This document shows positions 45,928 to 55,648 of a stretch of DNA of 64,000 bases, in pieces. Position 1 is the stretch's first letter, and the number at the start of each line of letters is the position of its first letter. A program made the position numbers and the translations under genes. The stretch spans positions 62,001 to 126,000 of the forward strand of contig NZ_BNDT01000005.1 of assembly GCF_014905395.1 (NCBI RefSeq), written 5' to 3'. The DNA comes from Lactococcus taiwanensis (GTDB lineage: Bacteria > Bacillota > Bacilli > Lactobacillales > Streptococcaceae). The notes beneath the pieces are model-generated. The model was not told the DNA's origin, ran no database searches, and was given only the letters and a program-made list of their open reading frames with translations.

Positions 45928-45945
45928 CTGACGATGCTGTCAGTA
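45928..45945. repeat. palindrome copy (intergenic, snf - basic protein)
   Basis: ACTGACGATGCTGTCAGT in the 250-bp gap. Confidence 0.75.
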
Positions 45946-46080
45946 GAGCTTCATATCACTTCTTATCAATAGCAAGAGAACCTCATTCCTCATTTTAGCT
46001 CAATTCTTATTCCAGTAAGTGTTAGGCCAAAATAATATGATTCCATTATCATTATAGCTTAATTTCGCCGTTTTTTAAAG

Positions 46081-49000
46081 TCAAACTCCGAGAATTTCCC
46101 GAATTTCTGACTCACTGAGCACTTTGTCGACCGCATCTCCTTCAAGGACATTTGCAATTAAATCTTTCTTGCGCTCTTGTATCTCCATGATTTTTTCTTC
46201 AATCGTCCCTTGAGTAATCATTCGAATCACTTCAACCGTGTTCTTTTGTCCCATCCGGTGTGCACGCGCAATAGCTTGCTCTTCTACCGCAGGATTCCAC
46301 CATAAGTCAACCAAAATAACTACATCCGCGCTGGTTAGGTTCAACCCTACCCCGCCAGCTTTAAGTGAAACTAAGAAAGCATCTCGACTTCCAGCATTAA
46401 ACGCCTGTACCATAGACAATCTGTCTTTGATTGGTGTTGAGCCTGTCAGTCTGTAACTTGCCATCCCTTGCTCTTCCATCAATTCCTCAATATAAGGAAA
46501 AACTTTTGTAAACTGTGAAAAGATTAGTGGTCGATGTCCAGAATCTTTGATTTGAGCTAGAAGTTCACGCAATCGTTCTAATTTTCCAGATGAGCCTGTA
46601 TAGTTTTCCATAAAGAGGGCTGGCGTGTTACAAATCTGTCTTAACCGTGTAATTCCCGCCAAAATTTCTATCCGTGAGCGAGATAGAGCTGCGCTATCCA
46701 TTTCCATGACCTGCTGTTGCATCAGCTCAAGCTGGGCGAGATAGATGACTTTTTGATCTTCCGCTAATTGATTATATAAGGTGATTTCCATCTTTTCTGG
46801 TAATTCTTGGAGTACCTCTTCTTTCTTACGCCGCATGATAAAGGGCTGGATTAAACGTGAGATTGAGGACGGTGCCATTTTATTAAATTTTTCACGTTTA
46901 GGTAAGAAACCAGGCATTACTACTTGGAATATCGCCCAAATCTCTTCAATCCGATTTTCCAATGGTGTTCCCGATAAAGCAAAAGTATGTTCTACATTGA
47001 GTGCGCTTAATGCCTTGTTGGTTTTGCTGCTATAATTTTTAACCACCTGCGCTTCATCAAGCAAAAGATAGTTCAATTTTTTACTTTGATAAGCCTCAAA
47101 GTCCTTCAGAAAACTTCCATAACTCGTAATAAAGATTTGGCGATCACTCTCAAGTTGCTCCATGCGCTCCGTTTTGGTACCATCAACAACAACAAAATTA
47201 TCTTCATCAGTGAACTTTTCAAATTCACTGGCCCAGTTATAAGTTAAGCTAGCTGGTGCCGTAACTAAAGCTCGTTCGCCATCTTTTAAGTTTGACAATA
47301 AAAAGGTAATGGCTTGGACCGTTTTACCCAGTCCCATATCGTCCGCTAAAATCCCTCCCAAATCATAATGACTCAGCATACTCATCCAACGTACCCCTGT
47401 TTCCTGATACGATCTCAAATCAGCTTTAACATGCTCAGGTTTTTCATAAGGGAAAGTTTCTGGGTGTGTCAAATGTTGATAAAGGGATTTGAATTTTTCT
47501 GAAAAAGACGTACCCTTGATGTTTTCAAATATTTTTGAGACTTGAAAACTTCTATTTACATTGACTTGAAGTCGGTTGCCTTTAAGGGTAAATTGATCAT
47601 CTAGTTCATGAAGTGCTGATTTCAAGTGATCAAATTTTTCGTCAAAATGATAAAATTTCCCACTTTCACTGATGTAAAATTCGGCATCTTCTTGGAGTTT
47701 CGCTATTACTTCTGCAAATTCATTCTCTCCAACTTGAGGTAAATCAAAGGAAATATCTAAAAGCCCACCAATGTTATCAATGTGAATATCCGGTACTTCG
47801 TCCATTTTCAGTTCTTCAAGATTTTCAGATAGCCTAACAGTACCCACCTTACGAAAAGCAGGAAGGATTTTTATAAAAAATGTCTCCGTAAGTGCTCGCA
47901 TTTGATCATAAGTGGAAACTTCTTTTGCTGACGGTATGGTCAGTGTAGAATTAAAAGATTTTGGAAAACCAAAACGCTCCATCAGCGCAAATATCTTTTG
48001 CTCTTTGCGCAAATCCCGAGAAAATTCCAAAGTTTCCAAGTCATGGAAGCTATCAATGAAGAAATTTCCATAATCAAAGCGAATCCCCAGACTCAAAGTA
48101 TCTTGGTTTACCATTTCAAAAGAAAAGGTTGCATCAAAAGGTTTAACTACAAAATGTTCTGGCGCAATTACCTGACCTAGTCCAGCTAACTGTTGTAAGG
48201 CTTGGGCTAACTTATCTTTATCACTATATGAAAATTTAATGGATGCTTCCTGAGCAAATTGTTTACTTAAAACTAGAAGTAAACGGCGTTGCTCTTGGGT
48301 AACTTTATAAAAAATATGATCAGCATACAACAAAGCATAGTCATAAAAATTATGATAATCTTCGTGAAGCATTTTTAACTCAATATAATCTTGTTGGCTT
48401 TCTACCACAAACCGATAAAGCTCAGATTCATTATCTAAAGGAATGAACGTATAATAATTAACTGGACTTCCCGCAATTTTGAGCTGATGATGCGCCAGAG
48501 CAGAAACTAAATCCATTGCCTCTTCCAAAAATAAAAAAGGGATATTGAGGTAACGACCATTTTTAATATAGAGTGAGCGCGTTAAAGCTTCATCTGATTT
48601 TCCATCAATTTTTAAAAGGAAGCTTAAAAAATCTTGACTTGCTTCATCAAAATGTTCGAAAAATAAATCAATATAGTGCAATGATCCCAACGAGTACTGA
48701 CTATAATTTTTTAAAGCGCGCAAAAAATAGGGAATATCTTTAATGACATAAGAACGCCCTAATTTTTCACTCTTCAAACGGAGATCAAAATATAAAAAGT
48801 AATCCATTGAAAAATGGTCATAGAGCTGACTATTATCCTCAACCAGTACTTCAATTGAATATTGATCAGCATTAAAATTAAGAGACGTTTCACCATTTAT
48901 GGCATTCAAAAAAGCCACATTCTCGGTATAAAGTGGTCGCTCAATGCTTCCTGATTCGTTTTTATGTGGCTCTGAAACTTCTGGACCTTTATTCTTTAAA

Positions 49001-49218
49001 TATTCTTCTACGGCTGCAATATGTTTACAATAGCGATGATTTTGCTGAAAAATTGTACAAGTACAATTATCCTGCGCACCATCTAAGTCATAAACTACCT
49101 GTTCCCCATCAATTTCTACTGAAAGTTTGAAATCTACTTCCACTGGATCTTCCAAGAACCCTTGGTTGTATAAGGCAATTCCTTCACTCCTTACGCGCGC
49201 TGGCATCATTCTACTCAT
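46081..49218 (-). CDS. SWIM-domain SNF2 family DNA helicase/translocase
   Basis: 1045 residues. N-terminal SWIM zinc finger with CTCTIFQQNHRYCKH (about 52-66); long SNF2-associated middle (70-590); SNF2 ATPase with ILADDMGLGKTVQAI (Walker A), LLLDEAQVVKN (DEAQ), ALSGTPLENR, then the helicase C lobe with LVSLKAGGVGLNLTSAD and ARAHRMGQ. It translocates on double-stranded DNA; role in bacteria unknown. GAGGG upstream. Gene order snf - basic protein - murC. Confidence 0.93.
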   Translation of the reverse strand: MSRMMPARVRSEGIALYNQGFLEDPVEVDFKLSVEIDGEQVVYDLDGAQDNCTCTIFQQNHRYCKHIAAVEEYLKNKGPEVSEPHKNESGSIERPLYTENVAFLNAINGETSLNFNADQYSIEVLVEDNSQLYDHFSMDYFLYFDLRLKSEKLGRSYVIKDIPYFLRALKNYSQYSLGSLHYIDLFFEHFDEASQDFLSFLLKIDGKSDEALTRSLYIKNGRYLNIPFLFLEEAMDLVSALAHHQLKIAGSPVNYYTFIPLDNESELYRFVVESQQDYIELKMLHEDYHNFYDYALLYADHIFYKVTQEQRRLLLVLSKQFAQEASIKFSYSDKDKLAQALQQLAGLGQVIAPEHFVVKPFDATFSFEMVNQDTLSLGIRFDYGNFFIDSFHDLETLEFSRDLRKEQKIFALMERFGFPKSFNSTLTIPSAKEVSTYDQMRALTETFFIKILPAFRKVGTVRLSENLEELKMDEVPDIHIDNIGGLLDISFDLPQVGENEFAEVIAKLQEDAEFYISESGKFYHFDEKFDHLKSALHELDDQFTLKGNRLQVNVNRSFQVSKIFENIKGTSFSEKFKSLYQHLTHPETFPYEKPEHVKADLRSYQETGVRWMSMLSHYDLGGILADDMGLGKTVQAITFLLSNLKDGERALVTAPASLTYNWASEFEKFTDEDNFVVVDGTKTERMEQLESDRQIFITSYGSFLKDFEAYQSKKLNYLLLDEAQVVKNYSSKTNKALSALNVEHTFALSGTPLENRIEEIWAIFQVVMPGFLPKREKFNKMAPSSISRLIQPFIMRRKKEEVLQELPEKMEITLYNQLAEDQKVIYLAQLELMQQQVMEMDSAALSRSRIEILAGITRLRQICNTPALFMENYTGSSGKLERLRELLAQIKDSGHRPLIFSQFTKVFPYIEELMEEQGMASYRLTGSTPIKDRLSMVQAFNAGSRDAFLVSLKAGGVGLNLTSADVVILVDLWWNPAVEEQAIARAHRMGQKNTVEVIRMITQGTIEEKIMEIQERKKDLIANVLEGDAVDKVLSESEIREILGV
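47927..47944. repeat. palindrome copy (coding, SNF2 gene)
   Basis: GCTGACGGTATGGTCAGT, encoding Leu-Thr-Ile-Pro-Ser. Confidence 0.7.
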
Positions 49219-49374
49219 AGTTAATTATTTCCCTCGATATCGTTCCCAAAATTTGCGTATATTATACCATAAATTCCTCATTTTTGCTTGTTTCTTCACA
49301 TGTTTTTCCTCCTCTAATAAAGTAAAACTTTTTTATTTAAGCTCTTGTATTATATTTTAAAAATACAAATTAAA

Positions 49375-49404
49375 AAGCCTTACAGAACAGCTCTATTCTG
49401 TAAA
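49375..49404 (-). terminator. terminator after the VWA surface protein
   Basis: Stem TTACAGAA/TTCTGTAA extended by AAGC/GGCTT, followed by T5 on the minus strand. Confidence 0.85.
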
Positions 49405-49456
49405 GCTTTGAAGAAAGGAGAAGTATTCGGTGTAATTTCTTACTTTTAGTTCCCTA

Positions 49457-52255
49457 TCATTTCGTACGTAGGGCCTTTATTACTGCATAGATCAGATAAA
49501 CTCCAAGAAGAATCCCCAGACCCATGAGAATAATCCATATTGTCATGCTGTCACCCGTCTGAGGCAAGGTAACTTTCGACGTAGCTTTGCTTGATGAAAG
49601 TTTGGTCGGAGCACTCTTTGAAGGAGTTGTAGCATTCTTTGTTTTTGTTGCAGATGCTTCTGCAGCCTTTAGTGGTTGATACTGATTTTTAAAGTGTGGT
49701 TTTTTGTCATAAGCTGCTACTGCTACAAGCTGACCATCGTGATCTTCAACTTTTACATGCACCTTATAATTTGAAGGATCATAAGTAATCTGAGGATCCT
49801 CTCCTTTTTGCTCACGAATAATATAGTCGTAAGCTCCTACTTGGTTGTAGACGATTTCCTCAAACAACACCGCTCCAGATTGCTTATTTTTTGTCGTCTG
49901 AATAACTTTTCCAGAGGCATCTAATAGTTCAAAAGTAAAGGCATCATCTGACAGTTTTTTACCTACTAATTCTTTAGTTGCTTCTAACCTTAATTTCGCG
50001 ACTTGGGGATGATACTTGTTCTCAAAGCGCGCTTTATCTTCTCCTGTGGCTGATGCTATTAACTGGCCTGATTCTTCTTTAACTTCAACAACAACTGGGT
50101 AAGTTGAAGGATCATATTCTATATTCTGATCAGCTCCATTTTTTTCCCGTATTGTATACTGATATTTTCCAGTTGCTGTGTAGCTTTGCTCATTGAAAAC
50201 AATCTGGCCTGATTCATCATTTGTAGCGGTCTGAATAACCTTCCCCGACGCATCTAACAACTCAAACTGAAACTCATTAGCTTTCAAAGAGCGTCCTTCA
50301 AGTGCTTTGGTAGCTATGAGTTGATAATTAACAGACCGTTTAACAGTAGGATGCACTGCCAACTTCGGCGTTCCAATAGTATCATAACGTTTTTGCTGTG
50401 TAGGATCGGTATAATACAACTTTGCTCCGGTGTCCTCATCATCAATCCCCCGTTCTACATCATAGATATCTGTTCCTTTCTCACTCGTATCTGCATTTGT
50501 AGGATAATAAGTATCTTGTGCAACTTGTCGATACTCTTCTTTTAAGACTAAGGGGATATTAATCTCTGGATAGTCGTCAGGAGCATAGTCATAAAGATCC
50601 CCCAAGTCCCAGACAATCGTCTGTTCTTCACCTTTTGTTTCGTAGTTTCCTTCTACCGTGACTCCTTCAGGAAGCGTCGCATCTTCTGGAACATAGTAGT
50701 ATTGACTTACTTTGTCTCTCAGCTCTGAGTATCGTCCACCAGGAAAAAGGGTCGAATTAAGAAGAAGATTACTCAGATATTCTTCTCCTGCTCCGATATT
50801 ATCGGCTGGAACTTCAAAATAATTTTGAGGATCATTGGTCATAGATTTTAAAATAGCACTATTAGCCATATAATCTACTGTAATCATTTCAGCTCCCATA
50901 CCAGAAGCTTCGTACGTCCCTCCTTCAAGAGGTGTAAGATAGGTGGGATTAACATCATGTCGCTGGTAAGGCCCTGTTAAAGCTCCTTCGATAGCAACCG
51001 GCTGATTATTTGTAATCGCATCAGACATTGACAAAATTCTTGCATCTGCCTGAGCAAACGATACAATAGATCCGCCTCCACCCCAACCAAGTCGCATGGT
51101 AGAGGCACTTTGCGGTACTCCATCGGATAAGAAGACAACCATGGCCCCTTTACTTGATTTTGCTTCATCAGAGCGTTCCTGAAGAAGATTATAAGCCATA
51201 CTTAAACCATATTGATAATCGGTCTGTGGTGTTGTAAACAACCGGGGGAGCATATCCTCAAGCGCTGCTTCATTATCCACAATATTATTTTTCCACCCCA
51301 CTATGGAATTGTAAGTGCCTGTAATCGCGCCGCCCGCATCAATTCCTGTGCCTGTAGTCGTATCAAAATGACCTTTTTCACCATTTTTAGAAACCAGATT
51401 ATCTCTAAAGTTATTCATTCGAGCCGAGTTATAGTTCAGATGTTCTACCATACTTGAATCTCTTATAGAAAAAGGTACAAGCGCTACTCTATTTTCGGGG
51501 TGTTCCTTGAAAAGTTTTGTACTCACTGTCGTAATAGCTTTTTTAGAAAGCATCCAGCGATCGTAACACCCCTCGTCTTCTTCACCATGTACCCAAACTC
51601 CTGGCGTTGCTTTATTTCCTACCTGTGCAGTAGCGTCCCAGTGGCTAATGCGTACAAAAGTATCTCCCTCTTTTTTAAAATGATAAGGGATATATTTGGC
51701 AGTATCGGGTGTAAATTGTTCAAAGAGATGGACAGGCGTGGTACCCACTTGTTCCCACTGCTTCACATCGGGATTATAAACTGTTAAGGTATTATCGCCA
51801 TTATTATATACTTTCGTCACATCAGCATTTTCAACTGGTTCTTTAGTCTGTCCAAGCGGTTCTAGGTAAAAATGTTCTTGATTCAGGCAAGGACTTGAGT
51901 AAAGCGGATAACCCTCACTGTTCGCGTTATCGGTATAGGTCATATCCATACTCCCTGACCGATCTAAGACGAAAATCACATCCATCGGCCCAGATAGGCT
52001 TGAACCATTCACTTTCAACATTAAATTGGCTTTATAAGCCGCTGGATCCGTCCACCAGGCATCCTTTTCAACGATATTCGCAGTATTTGTTTCTTTATCT
52101 CTCAACGGTGTTTCTGCCTTTTGCACTGCTACAGGGGATTCTGCCTTAACCTGCTTGACAGGAAAATTATTAGCGGCAAAATATGTCACAATAAAGGTGA
52201 GGACTAATGCCATCAGCGCAAACACTTTCAATACTCGTCTTAAATGTTTCATCAT
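49457..52255 (-). CDS. LPXTG surface protein with VWA and FctA-like pilin repeats
   Basis: 932 residues. Signal peptide about 1-37. A von Willebrand A domain (about 80-470) has MIDAS sequence DVIFVLDRSGSMD and a conserved downstream VVFLSDGVPQS. Then come a Spy0128/FctA-like region with repeats near 655-755 and 760-865, each with FxFELLDASGKVIQT and YxYxIREKxG, typical of isopeptide-forming pilin domains. The tail is Ser/Thr/Ala/Lys-rich with LPQTG at 897, TM and KALRTK. Probably an adhesin anchored by housekeeping sortase A: no sortase gene is nearby. Confidence 0.9.
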   Translation of the reverse strand: MMKHLRRVLKVFALMALVLTFIVTYFAANNFPVKQVKAESPVAVQKAETPLRDKETNTANIVEKDAWWTDPAAYKANLMLKVNGSSLSGPMDVIFVLDRSGSMDMTYTDNANSEGYPLYSSPCLNQEHFYLEPLGQTKEPVENADVTKVYNNGDNTLTVYNPDVKQWEQVGTTPVHLFEQFTPDTAKYIPYHFKKEGDTFVRISHWDATAQVGNKATPGVWVHGEEDEGCYDRWMLSKKAITTVSTKLFKEHPENRVALVPFSIRDSSMVEHLNYNSARMNNFRDNLVSKNGEKGHFDTTTGTGIDAGGAITGTYNSIVGWKNNIVDNEAALEDMLPRLFTTPQTDYQYGLSMAYNLLQERSDEAKSSKGAMVVFLSDGVPQSASTMRLGWGGGGSIVSFAQADARILSMSDAITNNQPVAIEGALTGPYQRHDVNPTYLTPLEGGTYEASGMGAEMITVDYMANSAILKSMTNDPQNYFEVPADNIGAGEEYLSNLLLNSTLFPGGRYSELRDKVSQYYYVPEDATLPEGVTVEGNYETKGEEQTIVWDLGDLYDYAPDDYPEINIPLVLKEEYRQVAQDTYYPTNADTSEKGTDIYDVERGIDDEDTGAKLYYTDPTQQKRYDTIGTPKLAVHPTVKRSVNYQLIATKALEGRSLKANEFQFELLDASGKVIQTATNDESGQIVFNEQSYTATGKYQYTIREKNGADQNIEYDPSTYPVVVEVKEESGQLIASATGEDKARFENKYHPQVAKLRLEATKELVGKKLSDDAFTFELLDASGKVIQTTKNKQSGAVLFEEIVYNQVGAYDYIIREQKGEDPQITYDPSNYKVHVKVEDHDGQLVAVAAYDKKPHFKNQYQPLKAAEASATKTKNATTPSKSAPTKLSSSKATSKVTLPQTGDSMTIWIILMGLGILLGVYLIYAVIKALRTK

Positions 52256-52990
52256 TCCACCATTAATTTGTACTTCTTACAAATCCTTTCTTTGTTTGTC
52301 CCCATAATTTTTATTGGGTCTATCTAAATAGTTGCTCAAGTCTCTATTCTTTAGATTTAATAGAGACCTCTTTCTCCTTCCTTTTAAAATCTTCTCACTT
52401 CATCAATAAGTTCTTACTCGCCTCCTCATCCCTCTTTTCTTTATGTACTCTAAAAATATATTAAATCCTAAGGGACTTCAACCGTTATACGTATTAAAAT
52501 GACTACACGATTATTCTTTTCTTCATCTAAAAGAGGGGAACAGCTTTCGCTTCCCCTCACTACATGCTTTCACTCTAATCTCCAAATAATAACCTGTCCA
52601 ATTTCTTGAACGGATTTGGAGGAGTCATCTTTCTCCAAAATTAATCTCGTTTTTTCCCTTTAAAAAATCACTTTATAGATATTCCATAACTTCCAAAATA
52701 GCTAGGCCCTTCCAATTCTTAAATTGTGGAACTTTATCATTTTACGTACTTACAAAGTGCATATTTTGTTTTTTATTCTAAGTCAAATCAATTTGGAGTG
52801 AATTTCAATAATGTTATAATTCGTTGAAATAGTTAGAGAACGCTAATCCTGAGTATCTTTTTAGAACTTCAGATAATGCTCACACATGATTTTAAATTTG
52901 GTTTTATGCAACATTTTCCAAACGTTACTTTTATTTCTATTTAAAATACTGGTCTTTTATCTTGATTGACTATTACTAAGGAAATACGCA
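52256..52990. other. 735-bp gene-free region between VWA protein and polysaccharide genes
   Basis: No ORF of coding quality. It holds a strong hairpin GAGGGGAA/TTCCCCTC (about 52537-52560), which on the minus strand is followed by TCTTTTAG and would act as a leaky terminator towards the VWA gene, a second hairpin TTTGGAG/CTCCAAA (52614-52638) and the plus-strand promoter at 52793-52820. The minus-strand leader could be regulatory. Confidence 0.6.
52793..52820 (+). promoter_or_regulatory. promoter of the glycosyltransferase operon
   Basis: -35 TTGGAG (52793-52798), 16 bp, extended -10 TGTTATAAT (TATAAT 52815-52820); about 165-nt leader to the first start codon. Confidence 0.7.
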
Positions 52991-53500
52991 ATGAAACAAA
53001 ACACAAAACGCCGAGAAGTCGCTAAAATTTTAGTTGAAGACCGCTTCTTTGAAAAAGGCCATCGCAAAACAAAAATAATACAAAGTTTGGTGGCGCTCAT
53101 TGGATGGGTAGGAATCCTTGTACCTCTTATTTGGACTTCTTCTCCCTTTCTTTTGCCGCGGCATCTTACCAAGCGATATCATCTGATGAATGGTGGCGAA
53201 ATTTCGTCCATTCGTTTACTTTTTATTTTTTTAGCTTTTACCTTTTTGACTATTGTCATTATCTATATCACACTAACCCTCTTTAATAATCATCGTTTTA
53301 ATCGTACCTTACGTTACAAAAACACGCATAATGAAGCCCAACTCAATAAACGACGTTCTCTGATGAACCAAGTATATAGCGAACGTTTTGGGTCTGAAGA
53401 TTTTCGGTTGAACGTCCGCTACTACTCTGTTTCAGAGGAACAAAACTTTGATACCTCTTTCATCAAAAACTTATATGATGATGGAGGTGCAAAATTATGA
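52991..53500 (+). CDS. two-pass membrane partner of the PgaC-like synthase
   Basis: 169 residues: basic N-terminus (1-28), TM helices at about 31-50 and 74-96, then a cytoplasmic basic tail of about 70 residues. It overlaps the glycosyltransferase gene by 4 bp (ATGATG region), so the two are coupled. Location and topology suggest an IcaD/PgaD-type accessory subunit, but no sequence family is recognised. AAGGAAA upstream. Confidence 0.65.
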   Translation: MKQNTKRREVAKILVEDRFFEKGHRKTKIIQSLVALIGWVGILVPLIWTSSPFLLPRHLTKRYHLMNGGEISSIRLLFIFLAFTFLTIVIIYITLTLFNNHRFNRTLRYKNTHNEAQLNKRRSLMNQVYSERFGSEDFRLNVRYYSVSEEQNFDTSFIKNLYDDGGAKL

Positions 53501-54849
53501 TGCCAGTCGTTACCTCTTTTCACAGTCTTTTTGTCTTTTTATTTGAAGCGTTTATCACCCTGCTCGCCACCTACCCCATCATCGGCGGTTTTTCGTGGTT
53601 TATTGGAGCATTTTGCTACACCTTCTTGTTTAAACATAAACAAAAAGATTGGGACACAATCCCTGTTGAAGCTGAACCTTTCATCACTATTATGGTTCCT
53701 GCTCACAATGAAGAGATAGTCATTGCTCATACGGTAGAGTACTTATTGACTAAACTGAACTATGTTAACTATGAAGTATTGGTCATGGACGACGGCTCAA
53801 CAGATCATACCCCGCAGATTCTACAACTTTTGCAAAAAAAATATCCTAATCTCCGTGTCATCCGAATTGAAAAAAATAAAGGAAAAGCTCATGCCTTTAA
53901 TATTGGGCTTGGTTTTGCTAAGGGCGAATTAATATTAAGTAACGATGCTGATACAATTCCTGAGCCCAATGCTTTGAATCTTTATGTGAACTATTTTATT
54001 CGTGAAGGGGCTACAAATATTGGTGCGGTTACTGCTAATATGGATGTCCAAAATCGTTCTAAACTAATTGCAAAATCGCAAACTGTTGAATTCTCCAGCA
54101 TTGTTGGAATAATAAAAAGAACTCAAATCGGAGTTTTTGGTGGGATCTATGCCTATAGTGGTGCTAACACCATGTATCGTAAAGACGCATTAATCGATGT
54201 AGGGCTCTTTCGACAAGATCGTGCTACCGAAGACATCAGTGTTGCCTGGGATCAACAAATCAACGGATGGCTGGCCGTCTTTGCTCCCAAAATAATGTTT
54301 TTTATGGAAGTACCCGAAAATCTCAACATGCTCTATCATCAGCGCAAGCGTTGGGCAAAAGGTGGGACGGAAGTTTGGCTTACCAATTGGAAGAAAGTTC
54401 TCATTCACCCTTTTAGCAATATTGGCCGTACTTTCATGTTTATTGACCAAAGTGTCAGTATCATTTGGTCCTTCTTTTTTGCAGTTTCTTCATTTCTTTT
54501 CATCCTTTATTTCATTAAATATCTCATCACGGGAAGCGTTGGAGGTGTCCATTCTTTGATTGTACTAGCCTTTAGTATGGGCTGTTTTGAAATCATCGCT
54601 GGGCTTTTCCAACTTCTAGCTGCCTTGATTGCAGATGATCATGGGAAAAAATTGAAGTACCTTTTATTTGCGCCTCTCTACATGCTTGTCTATTGGGTGA
54701 TGAATGCTGTCACTGTAGTAACCACCTTTGTTCCAGCTGTAAAAACAATTTTAGGGCTGGGCTCTGGTACTTGGAAAAGTCCCGAAAGGTATGGAACTGC
54801 ACCATTCGATGAAAATTCACCTACATCTCTTTACAAAAAAGAAGCCTAA
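53497..54849 (+). CDS. GT2 family glycosyltransferase, PgaC/IcaA-like
   Basis: 450-residue processive glycosyltransferase 2. TM helix about 13-45, catalytic domain with VPAHNEE, VMDDGSTDH, LSNDADT, TEDISVAWD and the HQRKRWAKG (QxxRW) product-binding motif, then three to four C-terminal TM helices. This pattern fits synthases of poly-beta-1,6-N-acetylglucosamine or similar exopolysaccharides using UDP-sugar at the membrane. No deacetylase (PgaB/IcaB) or glycosidase is adjacent. Ends at a strong terminator. Confidence 0.85.
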   Translation: MMPVVTSFHSLFVFLFEAFITLLATYPIIGGFSWFIGAFCYTFLFKHKQKDWDTIPVEAEPFITIMVPAHNEEIVIAHTVEYLLTKLNYVNYEVLVMDDGSTDHTPQILQLLQKKYPNLRVIRIEKNKGKAHAFNIGLGFAKGELILSNDADTIPEPNALNLYVNYFIREGATNIGAVTANMDVQNRSKLIAKSQTVEFSSIVGIIKRTQIGVFGGIYAYSGANTMYRKDALIDVGLFRQDRATEDISVAWDQQINGWLAVFAPKIMFFMEVPENLNMLYHQRKRWAKGGTEVWLTNWKKVLIHPFSNIGRTFMFIDQSVSIIWSFFFAVSSFLFILYFIKYLITGSVGGVHSLIVLAFSMGCFEIIAGLFQLLAALIADDHGKKLKYLLFAPLYMLVYWVMNAVTVVTTFVPAVKTILGLGSGTWKSPERYGTAPFDENSPTSLYKKEA

Positions 54850-54866
54850 TAGGCTTCTTTTTTATA
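54839..54866 (+). terminator. terminator after the glycosyltransferase
   Basis: Stem AGAAGCCT/AGGCTTCT with T6; overlaps the last codon. Confidence 0.9.
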
Positions 54867-54874
54867 AAGAGATT

Positions 54875-55483
54875 TTAGAGCGTTCTGCTGTAAAGCATAC
54901 AACGTAACTCTTGTTTAGTATTTGCATGCTCTAATAGAATTTTTTCTTCTTCTACACGCTTAAAATCACGTCGGTCATAAAACTGATAGGTGCAACCACT
55001 GTCCGTGAAGAGATAAATTTGTTTACCCGCCTGCTCTTGTTCTAAGTAATGGAGAAGCGCTGTTCCTACACCATTTCCTTTGCTTTGGGGATCTACTGCA
55101 AATAAGAGAATCTCACCATCTAGATGGTTCTTCTTAAGATACGAAGCCAACATTTTCTTATTAATTTGATCATATTGCCCCGCACTTTTTCCAAAAAAGA
55201 ACTTGAGTATGAATTTAAAAAGGGTAACGTAAAACACCTGCCACAGTTTTTTATAGCTTTTTTCTCCTTGTTTCGAATCAAAAAGTAAAGTTCCTAAAAA
55301 TTCTCCATTCTCCCCATATGCTGCATAAGCATCTGTCACTTTATTTAATTCTAAATATAAAAAATATCTGCCATATAAGCGAAGCGCAAGTTCATGATCA
55401 AAATACTGCCTAAAATTCATACCTTCTATTGCGTACTCAATCACTTTATCATAATCTTTAGGTTCTAAATTTTTTATTATCAA
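54875..55483 (-). CDS. GNAT family N-acetyltransferase
   Basis: 202 residues with a C-terminal GNAT core: LFAVDPQSKGNGVGTALLHYL is the acetyl-CoA motif A (QxxGxGxA), followed by IYLFTDSGCTYQFYDRRDF. Substrate unknown. Start codon is TTG with AAAGGA about 10 nt upstream. Single gene. Confidence 0.85.
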   Translation of the reverse strand: MIIKNLEPKDYDKVIEYAIEGMNFRQYFDHELALRLYGRYFLYLELNKVTDAYAAYGENGEFLGTLLFDSKQGEKSYKKLWQVFYVTLFKFILKFFFGKSAGQYDQINKKMLASYLKKNHLDGEILLFAVDPQSKGNGVGTALLHYLEQEQAGKQIYLFTDSGCTYQFYDRRDFKRVEEEKILLEHANTKQELRCMLYSRTL

Positions 55484-55628
55484 TAATTATTATCCTTTTC
55501 TAATTTTTTATTTATGTTTATCTTATCATAAAAATTCCTACCAACTCAAGCAATAACGATGAGAATGGTTAGGTAATTTAAATTGTATTTTGGACGAGAA
55601 AAGGAGCTGACTTTTCTAAAATAAAAAA

Positions 55629-55648
55629 ACCGATTTTAATCATCGGTT
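55629..55648 (-). terminator. terminator of the serine hydrolase gene
   Basis: Stem AACCGAT/ATCGGTT with T7 on the minus strand, overlapping the gene's last codons. Confidence 0.75.
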
